The notes under the pieces are model-generated. The model was not told the origin of the DNA, made no database searches, and saw only the letters and a program-made list of their open reading frames with translations. A stretch of 64,000 bases of DNA from Craterostigma plantagineum (Eukaryota > Streptophyta > Magnoliopsida > Lamiales > Linderniaceae), in contig JAPQWV010001578.1 of NCBI GenBank assembly GCA_027422505.1, positions 17,392 to 81,391 of the forward strand, written 5' to 3'. Made by a program: the position numbers and the translations under genes. Position 1 is the stretch's first letter. Each line of letters begins with the position of its first letter. This document shows positions 1 to 8,691 of the stretch, in pieces.

Positions 1-332
1 TGGGATGTGTATGAGTAAGTTGTGTCGTGTTTGATATCTGTGTATAGCCATACATGCCTTGTATGACTATACACGTCTATTACAAGGTTTTTGGTTATAG
101 GCCTTGTATATCCATACCCACTTTTAAGGTGGTTATGGGGTGTGTATCACTAATCCATACACACCTATCACATCTCAAGCACACCTATCAAACACAATTT
201 ATATCATTACACAAATAATTAATACACACATATCAAACATGTTAAAAACACAACATCAACAAAATCCTTGTATAGCTATGCACAAATAACTTATACCCAT
301 GTAATCCCTAAACACTGATATCAAACGAGCCC
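1..332. mobile_element. Tourist-like MITE, left end outside the window
   Basis: AT-rich non-coding element whose right terminus reads GATATCAAACGAGCCC at 317-332. Its interior (for example the stretch on small tandem 'tatacac' words around 40-120) matches the next copy at 335-706 almost word for word. The reverse complement of the right terminus is the left terminus of the next copy, as expected for terminal inverted repeats. TIRs of the GGGCTCGTTTGATA type with TTA-like flanks are typical of Tourist/Harbinger MITEs. The left end lies before base 1. Confidence 0.75.
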
Positions 333-334
333 TA

Positions 335-706
335 GGGCTCGTTTGATACGTGAGTATTGGTGTGTATATGGTCGTGTATGGGATGTGTATGAATATTGTG
401 TCGTGTTTGATATCTGTGTATAGCTATACATGACTTGTATGGCTATACACGTTTATTACAGGTTTTTTTTATAGGCCTTGTATATTCATACCCACCTCTA
501 AGGTGGTTATGGGGTGTGTATAACTAATCCATACACACCTATACACATCTCCAACACATTTATCAAACACAATTTATATCATTACACAAATAATTAATAC
601 ACACATATCAAACATGTTAAAACACAACATCAACAAAATCCATGTATAGCTATACACAAATAACTTATACCCATGTAATCATTAATCACTGATATCAAAC
701 GAGCCC
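335..706. mobile_element. Complete Tourist-like MITE (372 bp), nested
   Basis: Starts GGGCTCGTTTGATA and ends TATCAAACGAGCCC, a 14-bp perfect terminal inverted repeat. The right flank is TTA (707-709) and the left flank is CTA (332-334), so the 3-bp PIF/Harbinger duplication is present with one mismatch. No ORF of interest. It is a close copy of 1-332. It sits inside an older family member whose right remainder is 710-826. Confidence 0.85.
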
Positions 707-826
707 TTATGTGTAACAGGCGTGTAATGCTATACTAGGCTTGTATATTGTTACAAAGATAACAAACAAGTGCAAATTTACCGATACCCACGTGATACCC
801 ATGTATACAGGGATATCAAACGAGCC
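707..826. mobile_element. Right remnant of an outer Tourist-like MITE
   Basis: Ends GGATATCAAACGAGCCG at 826, followed by CTA. Its sequence (gtgtaacaggcgtgtaatg...) resembles the last 110 bases of the separate element at 32202-32961 rather than the 372-bp copies. It is therefore the tail of an outer element of that longer subfamily, interrupted by the copies to its left. Confidence 0.7.
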
Positions 827-1000
827 GCTAGGGTCATTTCAGTCACTAGACCATAAGAATAGTTGAAAGTGTCTACACACTGTCAATCGAGTTTGAATTT
901 GAATTTTTACCAAGGGGATGGATGCTTTAATCACAAACTAAAATATATAATACGAAGGTGGTTATATTGCTAGTCCAAAAACTGCGTGAAGAAAGTGGTT

Positions 1001-1140
1001 ATTAGGAAGTTTTCCATCTTCGATACGAAAGTGGTTATATTACTAGTCCAAAAACTACGAAAGTGGTTCACTTACCCTCAGAAGCTGAAACAAAGAATTC
1101 TGAGACCGAAGATCATATCGAAGATGGAAAACTTCCTAAT
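1001..1140. repeat. 25-bp perfect inverted repeat, 90-base loop
   Basis: Bases 1001-1025 are the exact reverse complement of 1116-1140. The right arm lies inside the first recognisable TPX2-gene exon (encoding EDGKLPN). The left arm lies just upstream, next to an imperfect direct repeat (gtggttatattgctagtcc at about 958 and again near 1031). The transcript could fold here. The left arm looks like an inverted duplication of exon sequence. Confidence 0.85.
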
Positions 1141-1958
1141 AAAGCTAACGAGAACCAAGACTTGATAGTCGTGAAGAACCACGAACCCGAAGAGAAACTT
1201 ATCAGGCCGAGACTCCAAATTCAACTGAGAAAATGCCGAGTTTCTCCAATTAAACCATTAACAACTTCGAGTGACTCCATATCTGTCGAGCAAGTCACTC
1301 CTGATTCTGACAGTGGCGATCAAGGCCATGGTAGTGATATGCTTTCTCAAAGTTCTGCAAGAAAATCTCAGGTTAGTGCATTCTTTTGGTTAATGTGGAA
1401 ATGCATAGATATGTTTTGCTTTCATATGATTTGAGTAAATGTTCGGTTAGTGTGAATTTTGATATGCCTTTACTTTCCAGCCAACCATTTCTTCAGTGTC
1501 AAGGAACTGATGGTGCAGAACATCCGAGGTTATTACGATGATGATGACAATTGCTCATTGGCTTCCTCATATCCTTCGATTTTTTCGTTCTTGTTGTCAC
1601 TGTCCAGATTTTGTTCTTTCTTCCCTTTTTTGGAACTATATCCCTTAACTTCTTATTACGACGACTTCGGTGAGGACAAGAGTTACTGTCCCGGGTGCTC
1701 CAAGATTCACTGTCGATCAACGTTTAGAGAGGCGTAAAGAGGTAGTGCATACACCGCCTTATCTAATAGTGTTTACAATGCTGTAGTTTATCTTACTTTT
1801 TCTTGTTTTCCCTCTGTTAGTTCTACACTAAGCTGGAGGAAAAACACAAGGCGCTGGAGAAAGAGAGACGCGAGTATGAAGCTAGAACAAAGGTAGTAAC
1901 TTCGCCTTTCTACGACAAATCTTAGCCTTAAGCTTCATTCATGTTTATATTAGTTTGT

Positions 1959-3063
1959 GGGAGAAACCATTTTTTGGTCCCCGATGTTTACCCTATGGGC
2001 GCTTTTGGGTCCCGATGTTTCGAATTGCCACATTTAGTCCATGATGTTTCTTGATTTGAACCAATTTGATCCCTCCGTTAATTTAGACGGAATTGCAAAT
2101 TAGCGACGGAGTTTGCGACGGAAACTCCGTCGCTAAAGGAAAAAAATGATAATTAAACATAAAATGAGAAAAAATTCCAAAAAAAAAAGAAAACAATTCA
2201 AAAAAATAGGTAAAAAAAATTCAAAAAAGAGAATATGAGTAATAAATTAAATAAAAATATAAACAACAACAAAAAATAAATAACAATAAAAATAAAATAA
2301 TAAACTAAAAAATGATAATTAAACATAAAAATGAGAAAAATTCAAAAAAAATTCAAAAATATGTCAAAAATTTTTAGAAAAAAGAGAATATTACTAATTT
2401 ATCATTTTATTATTTAATACATTTTTTCTCTATTTTAATTTATTATGTTAATAAATAAATATATTTTTACTTTTTACTTTTAAAATCTTAAATTTATACT
2501 TATCATTTTAAATTTTAGTTTATTATTTTATTTTTATTATTATTTATTTTTTATTATTATTTTATTTTTATTTAATTTATTAATAATATTCTCTTTTTTG
2601 AAATTTTTACCTATTTTTTGAATTTTTTCCTTTCTAGAATTTTATTTACTAAATTAAATTTTACTTTAGTATTTTATTTTTATAATTATTATTTTTTATC
2701 ATTATTTATTTTTATATTAGTAATGTTCTTTTTTTTTTGAATTTTGCTCTATTTTTTCAATTTTTTACTTTTTTTAATTTTTCCTCATTTTTTATGTTTA
2801 ATTTATTTTTTTTTTTTACTTTTTCCTTTGGCGACGGAGTTTCCGTCGCAAATTCCGTCGCTAAGTTTTGCGACGGAAGTTCCGTCGCTGATGCTTCTCC
2901 ACGTGCAAGGCACGTGACTTTTTGCGTCTAAATTGACGCTAAATTAATGGAGGGACCGAATGGTTCAATCTAGAAATATTGGGGACTAAATGTGGCAATC
3001 GAAACATCGGGGATCAAAAGCACCCATAGGGTAAACATCGGGGACCAAAAATGGTTTTCTCCC
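1959..3063. mobile_element. Mutator-like foldback MITE (1105 bp) in a TPX2-gene intron
   Basis: A perfect 9-bp target duplication TTAGTTTGT flanks it (1950-1958 and 3064-3072). The ends are long inverted repeats: GGGAGAAACCATTTTTTGG at the left pairs with the right end, and similarity continues for more than 80 bp and on through AT-rich arms. Just inside each arm are clustered GCGACGGA/TCCGTCGC palindromic modules (2102-2135 and 2830-2890). No transposase is present. 9-bp duplications and long TIRs are Mutator hallmarks. Confidence 0.9.
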
Positions 3064-3318
3064 TTAGTTTGTTTTTGTAAATATGTAGGAAGAACAAACA
3101 GCTATAAAGCTCCTGAGGAAGACATGGCCTACAAAGCAAATCCAGTTCCTATTTTTATAAGAAGGGCCTCCGTCAAAAGTAGAGCTCAAAAAGGTGATAA
3201 AAAAGATCTTTTATCATTGTCGATTCATAAATTAATAAGGCAGCTCCTATGCCAGTTTATATCTTTACAACGAATTCCTTGACAAGAAAACCAAATGCTT
3301 TTATGATTGTTATCTTTC

Positions 3319-3842
3319 CGCTAACGACACTTTTGGTCCCTGGTGTTTGGACAAGGGCGTTTTCGTCTCCCATGTTCCGAGGTAACACTTTAGTCCTCAA
3401 TGTTTTCGATTTTGGACGGTTTGGTCCCTCAATTATATAATCGCGATTTTAGATGTAATTTAATACTTGAAAGCACATGATCTCCTTAAACTGGACTTTA
3501 ACACCTCATGAATCAACATCTTCTTCAACCAAAACGCACGTGAGCATCATTACGTATCATATTTAACTCATTTTCAAGGTTGTCGATCATTTCCTAAATG
3601 TGATGTATAATGATGTTCTTGTGCGTTTTAATCGTAGAAGAATGTGTGTTATGAGTTTACGTCGACTAAAAGGAGATTAAGGGCTCTCACGTGTTAAATT
3701 TTGTCTAAATTGGCGATTAAATTAATTGAGGGACCAAAACCGTCAAAATCGGTAACGTTGGAAACTAAAAGTATTACCCGGAATATGGAGGACCGAAAAC
3801 GCCCATGGCCCAAACATTGGGGACCAAAAGTGTCGTTCTCCC
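3319..3842. mobile_element. Second Mutator-like MITE (524 bp) in the next TPX2-gene intron
   Basis: 9-bp target duplication TTATCTTTC at 3310-3318 and 3843-3851. The terminal inverted repeats run over 100 bp (AACGACACTTTTGGTCCC at the left matches the right end). Layout is as in the 1959-3063 element, including the 'TTTGGTCCC' and 'ACTTTAGTCC' blocks, but it lacks the GCGACGGA modules. Its outermost left bases differ from the right end, so the extreme left terminus has mutated. Confidence 0.88.
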
Positions 3843-5197
3843 TTATCTTTCGGTTGTTTTTGTAACGCAGTTACCAGTGACCCGTCCCAAATCGCCAAAT
3901 CTAAACCGAAGGAGAAGTTGCAGCAATGCAATAAAATCGTCTCCCGAAGTATGTGTACGAACGTTTCGAAAAAAAAAAAAGTATGTGCACGATCGCCACG
4001 TCACAGCGTTGGATCTTACAGAGAACACAGAAGCCGAAAACTCTCCGATCACTCCCAAAAACAAGGATCAAACTGGCCTTCGTAATCGAATGGAAATGTT
4101 AAATCTAAAGAACGCGTGCAAAAACCAAAAGAGACGAAAGGAAGCCCTAGCACGAAGAGAAACCTTCGAAAGCTACGAACGAAGTCCCACGTGTGAAGGA
4201 AGAGCAAGAGATTGTTGCTGCAGATGTTATTGCTGCAGAGTCTTGAAATACTTTTTGCGGAATGGTAGTTTTTTCCCCTAGTTTTATGTCCTTTAAAAGT
4301 GGAGAGCTTCTGAGTTTTCTATGGATTGGTGTGAAGAACAATGTTGGGCAAAGGTGAACATACATTTGACTTTGTCATCAAAGAATGATCCGTCTGATTC
4401 TGTGTTTGTATATGTAATGTTATTTCTATTTTGTACAAAAGGATCAATTTCGCCCGAGGTAAACCGAACTTTGCCAGTCAATAAAATCCCCAATTTGCAT
4501 TGTTATAAGTAAAAACAGAGTACGTTCAGACAATTTTAAGGTAAATTATGTAATCGTGCAATCCACCTATATCATCATCATACCATTTTTTTTATGGCTC
4601 GCCCTATCATGCCAGCTCACTTACGGTTCTTGAACTGTTCCAAGTTCGTCGCTCTCTGCGTAGAAGCATTTTCTACAAGAGGAATATTCACCAACCGTTT
4701 TGATTTCCAGAATTAAGCGGCTGATCGCTGCGATGCTTTGGATTATTTCCTACAGGCACGACACAGTAGCAGATATCTCCAACGGATGTCTCACAATTGA
4801 AGGCATTGTCATTGGTGTGGTTTCAGACAGAGATGGGAACAATGGGTTCAGCCCAGTGACTGTTTTGACAGACTCTTCCACCATTTTTACCTGTGTGTGA
4901 TAGAGTAAGCACAATATGCAAGGTTCGAAGTGTACCTTATTTTTCTTTTTCGCACTATATTTCACATCCTAATAGGACTAAAAGAGAGTTAGCCTCAAAT
5001 TTTATGCGAAGCATTGTCTGTTATGAGTTATAAAAAGTTGGTTCACAAAGAAAGATGATGATAATAGTGGAGTTGGTTACCTTTGCTCTCAAGGTCTCAA
5101 CATCAGCTTTCAGAACTCTGTTGTCGACAGCTGCTTCATGTACTTCTGGCTTATGTCAGCAAGGCGTTTGAGTAAAGAAGAGTTCTCACCTCTTAAA

Positions 5198-5639
5198 TGT
5201 TGTTTTATTTTTTTTATATGTGAGATCGAATAATGAGAGGAGCCAACTATAGTGGAGTTAATTCTGGGAAATCGTTATGAACTTAGGAAGAGGACGAAGG
5301 CTTTTTTTTTTTCTTTTTACTTGATCCAACGTTACGTTACTATGCTTTTTTTCTTCTCTCACTTCCTCTTTTAATATTCCATCACATAGCTTTTTTCCCA
5401 CTCACTACATTCCGTACATTTGCTCACATACTTATAGCACTAGACTACATGTACAAGTTTGTCTACTAACAACTCATTAGTCAACAAAAATCTTTCTTAT
5501 CACGTGTGATCTTATTACGGCTAGGCATGCGATATGTTTTTGACTTCCTTGTAAGCTTGCGGCTGCTTGGCAACCACTTTAATCTTTTTGATCTTTTTAT
5601 TATTTTTTCTTGGACCAATATGATTGAGCTTATCCAACA
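5198..5639 (-). repeat. 3' LTR of the element in the bZIP exon
   Basis: 442 bp. It aligns end to end with 7366-7802, including gatcgaataatgagaggagc and the 'tactatgc...cttcctctttt' stretch. It is followed on + by AATTCCCCCTG, which is the complement of the polypurine tract. Confidence 0.9.
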
Positions 5640-5672
5640 AATTCCCCCTGAAGCTCAATCCTCTTCTGTCTT

Positions 5673-6014
5673 TCAACCCTCCTTAAACTTAACTCTCTTC
5701 AGTCCGTCGTACGTAGCGGCTCGCCACTTTCCGTCAATAATTGCCTTCGTGATCCTCGCCATGTTTGTCATCTCATCGTACTCGTCTACCACTAGTTTTT
5801 CTTCTTGACCGCCTTTTCCGTTCGGTTTCGGTTCTTCGGCGATGTAATAAATATCCTCGTATTTTTCTTTGATCCTGATGACATAGTCCTTCAAGCTCGT
5901 CGTCTCGTCGTTAAAAATGGGATTGTCGGCTTCTTCGCGCTTCTTAATAAGCTCCTTATTTATCACCTCTATTGAGATAATTTTGTACTGCTCCGCGTCA
6001 TCCTTTACGAACAC
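5673..6014 (-). CDS. Unrecognised ORF in the 3' part of the non-autonomous LTR element
   Basis: 113 codons from an internal Met, ending close to the polypurine tract, so it is the last coding segment of the element. The protein is charged (runs such as KELIKKREEADNP, KYEDIYYIAEEPKPNGKGG) and ends RVKFKEG. I do not recognise a domain. It is not reverse transcriptase or RNase H, which normally occupy this position in copia elements. The upstream frame is broken by stops, so the real start may lie further upstream. Confidence 0.4.
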   Translation of the reverse strand: MFVKDDAEQYKIISIEVINKELIKKREEADNPIFNDETTSLKDYVIRIKEKYEDIYYIAEEPKPNGKGGQEEKLVVDEYDEMTNMARITKAIIDGKWRAATYDGLKRVKFKEG

Positions 6015-6346
6015 ATTTTTTGAATTTATATTTTACCTCATCCGCGATTTCTTTGAGGTTTTCATCGATCTCTTTTCCTTCATATTTGGTTATCGCCATC
6101 AGCTTGGGGCCTCCTTGGTCGTCGTTGCGATCTCGTCCTTCTTGTCCCCTCTAATTTGTGGACGGCTTGTACTTGTTGTTGCTTCGATTTTCAAGTCGTT
6201 CATATAGGCCTCAAGACTGTCTCTCGTCATGATCCGCTGCTTCATTTCCTTTTCTTTATGACGTACCTTTCCTTCGTTTATATATTTTTTCTTTATTAGA
6301 ACTGGCCTCTGTAGGTTCTCCAGTCCTCAGTTTAGCGACTTTGCGA

Positions 6347-6694
6347 TCAACATGTCGCAGTGCCTCCGTCGTGGCTGTGCCTGTCGTCTCTTTCAACGCC
6401 GCGCTCCTGGTTATCTATTCGCATAGCTTCTTCAGCACGCATGGTTGTCTCTTCAACCGCCTCAACGCTTTTCTCGGATATTGTCTCGTGTGTCTCTATG
6501 GCTTCTTGTTCGCCTCGTGGGTATCCTCCGACGGCGTGTGCATGGCATCGTCGACCTTGTTCTTCATCTCCTGGGCATTCTTCGATGCTTTCATGTCGAT
6601 TTTCCTCGACTTTCTCAGGAGATTGTCGTGGCGGCGTTTCTTCATACACCTCATCTTTTTCGAGCTCTTCTTCCTTTGGAGCTACCTCTTCCAC
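6347..6694 (-). CDS. Glu/Arg-rich ORF of unknown function in the LTR element
   Basis: 115 codons with very high Glu content (EEVAPKEEELEKDEVYEE, then EAVEETTMRAEEAMRID). Both flanking stretches are also charged, but in other frames. It occupies the place where copia pol should be. Low-complexity composition prevents homology assignment. It may be a degenerate coiled coil or captured sequence. The complementary strand also has ORFs here, so coding status is uncertain. Confidence 0.35.
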   Translation of the reverse strand: MEEVAPKEEELEKDEVYEETPPRQSPEKVEENRHESIEECPGDEEQGRRCHAHAVGGYPRGEQEAIETHETISEKSVEAVEETTMRAEEAMRIDNQERGVERDDRHSHDGGTATC

Positions 6695-7055
6695 GGCTCC
6701 TCGACCTTTGGATATTTTTCCTCATTCTCTTCTGTGGCTTCACAGCGTCTTTCTTTGACGCTCCGCCTTCATTTTCCTTATCGGCTATAACCGGTGATTC
6801 ATCTTTTTCTTTGCATCCACCGGCTTAGGCTCATCAGCGTAGTCCCTGTCGCGCTTTCTCTCTACGTTGCGAGGTACGTCTTCTCGTACGGGTTCGCCTC
6901 AGTTCTTCTCGTCCTTCTTCGTCGTCTCAAGTTCGCCATGTTTTGTGCTGAACTTGGTTGGTGCTATCAGCGTCTTTATACGCTTTCTCCAACAGTTCAC
7001 AGGCTTCCTTGGCGTTTCTCATATCACCTATCTCTCTGCTACTATCGGTATCTTT

Positions 7056-7415
7056 CTATCGCATAGTAGATGATGAGGATCGCGATATTATTTTTTGTGG
7101 AAGGAGCTCGCCAAGTCTTCTGTGCGTTCTTGTATACCCTGTCGTATCGGGTCGGGTATCTCCGTCTTCGACGATTTTCCATAAGTCTTGCTCTTCAAGC
7201 AAAGCCTTCATTTCTACGCTCCACCTTGCGTAGTTATTCTCGGTGAGTTGCGGGACTAACATGTGGACATCTGCTATCCACCTCGACTCCATTGACACAT
7301 CATCGGCTCTGGCGACATCATCAGACTTTGTCGGCTCCGTTAACACCTTCGGCTCTGATACATTTTGTTGTTTTTTTTTTCTTTTAGTGTGAGATCGAAT
7401 AATGAGAGGAGCCAA
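7056..7415 (-). pseudogene. Copia Gag N-terminal fragment
   Basis: Encodes VPQLTENNYARWSVEMKALL followed by EEQDLWKIVEDGD, the start of the copia Gag (DUF4219/UBN2) region that packages element RNA. The next stretch (about 6930-7055), in shifted frames, still shows GDMRNAKEACELLEKAY, the family's helical region. The similarity then stops abruptly near 6900. The ORF starts within the 5' LTR, and the ordinary Gag start is probably downstream at the MESRW region. Confidence 0.7.
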
Positions 7416-7802
7416 CTATAGTGGAGTTAATTCCGGGAAATCGTTATGAAATTAAGAGGACGAAGGCTTTTTTTTCTTTTTTACTTGATCCAACGTTACT
7501 ATGCTTTTTTCCTTTCTCTCACTTCCTCTTTTAATATTCCCTCACATAGCTTTTTTCCCACTCACTACATTACGTACATTTGCTCACATACTTATAGCAC
7601 TAGACTACATGTACAAGTTTGGTCTACTAGCAAACTCATTAGTCAACAAAAATCTCAATTCTTTATCACGTCTGATCTTATTACGGCTAGGCATGCGATA
7701 TGTTTTTGACTTCCTTGTAAGCTTGCGGCTGATTGGCAACCACTTTATCTTTTTGATCTTTTTATATTTTTCCTTGGACAATATGATTGAGCTTATCCAA
7801 CA
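7366..7802 (-). repeat. 5' LTR of the element in the bZIP exon
   Basis: 437 bp, matching 5198-5639. On + it is preceded by GGCTCTGATACATTT, the complement of a tRNA-Met primer-binding site, which fixes the element's direction as minus. Confidence 0.9.
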
Positions 7803-8691
7803 TAAATCAGAAACCTAAGGGGAAAACCCACAAGGTCATGCAATCAAAATAACGGGTAATCAAATCTGTATAATAACGAGATGCGAATCAGTAAGGATAT
7901 GCCTGTGTCTCAAGCTCCGTCAGATGGCTTGCTTCCTTCGTCTATAGCGTCGAGCTGATTCTCGGTTTGAAATCATTCTGTGGAACAGAAAGAAGACAGA
8001 GTTTGGATAGGATAACATAACATTTTCACGAACCGCTCTATTTAGAGAAGCAGCATTGAAGTTTCTTTGTCTTCTTTGACGTTATACTTTTCAGCTTCGA
8101 ACAACACCCAAGTATAAGTACTGATAAATTTCATTCAATTCAAGCTATATCATGGTTGAATGAGGCGTTTTTTCCACATCTGTAATAAGTTCGCAAGACT
8201 GTAACATTCATCCAGGCAACAACAACAAGATTATCTAGGAGAAAATTATGTCTAGTCTACCCAATATCACCTCGGAAGACGTGAACACTTACCCTAGGTA
8301 GTTACACAAACTCGTTTCCCCATATTACAACTTCTAAAATGTTGTTGCCACTATTCGTTGGTAAACATGCATAGCTAATATTATCAGATCATACCTTCTC
8401 ACGCGTTTCACATCTGTAGGGTTCTCAGAGCCCTCAGTTTCTCCCTCAGCGTCATCATCATCAGATTTTCTCCAGAAGAATCACTTGTTGACCTAACAAG
8501 ACTATTAGAAATCCTAGTCGCAGGAGAAGAAGATAAACCGACTACGGCACCGGAATCTTTATCCTGTATCTTAGACGAACCACACACCACTTGCTACGGA
8601 GAGGAAAAACAGAGCGGATAGAAAAAGATAGTTAAGCACACACTGAACCATTAATTTAGCCATCCAACGTCTAAAATGCATGCTATGGGCT

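Larger units (their letters stand above)
1063..4246 (+). pseudogene. TPX2-domain microtubule-binding protein (WVD2/WDL family), interrupted
   Basis: WVD2-like proteins bind and bundle cortical microtubules through a TPX2 C-terminal domain. Exons can be joined with GT-AG introns: up to 1371 (acidic N-terminal region, ends ARKSQ); 1481-1741 (ends APRFTVDQRLERRKE); 1821-1892 (FYTKLEEKHKALEKERREYE); 3089-3193 (EEQTAIKLLRK, EGPPSKVELKK); and 3871 onward (LPVTRPKSPNLNRRRSCSNA), ending EEQEIVAADVIAAES at a TGA (4244-4246). FYTKLEEKH and EGPPPKVELKK-like blocks are the family signature. Frameshifts occur in the 1481 exon, in the 3089 exon (the KANPVP block is in another frame, and a stop precedes EGPP) and in the last exon. 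Two Mutator-like MITEs occupy introns. The true start codon is not identified; an upstream exon may be missing. It is convergent with the bZIP gene. Confidence 0.85.
5198..7802 (-). mobile_element. Non-autonomous copia-type LTR element inside the bZIP zipper exon
   Basis: 2605 bp, bounded by TGTTG and CAACA. TAAA is duplicated on both sides (5194-5197 and 7803-7806; one more base is ambiguous). LTRs are 5198-5639 and 7366-7802, several percent different. Read on the minus strand, the primer-binding site TATCAGAGCC (initiator tRNA-Met type) follows the 7366 LTR, and a purine tract CAGGGGGAAT precedes the other. The 1.7-kb interior encodes a Gag-like start and then a Glu-rich ORF. I see no protease, integrase, reverse transcriptase or RNase H. 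It therefore needs another element for mobility. Confidence 0.9.

Noticed and set aside
6340..6830. Overlapping + strand ORFs with hydrophobic or Ser-rich composition
   Set aside because: They are the antisense of Glu/Arg-rich minus-strand coding within the LTR element.
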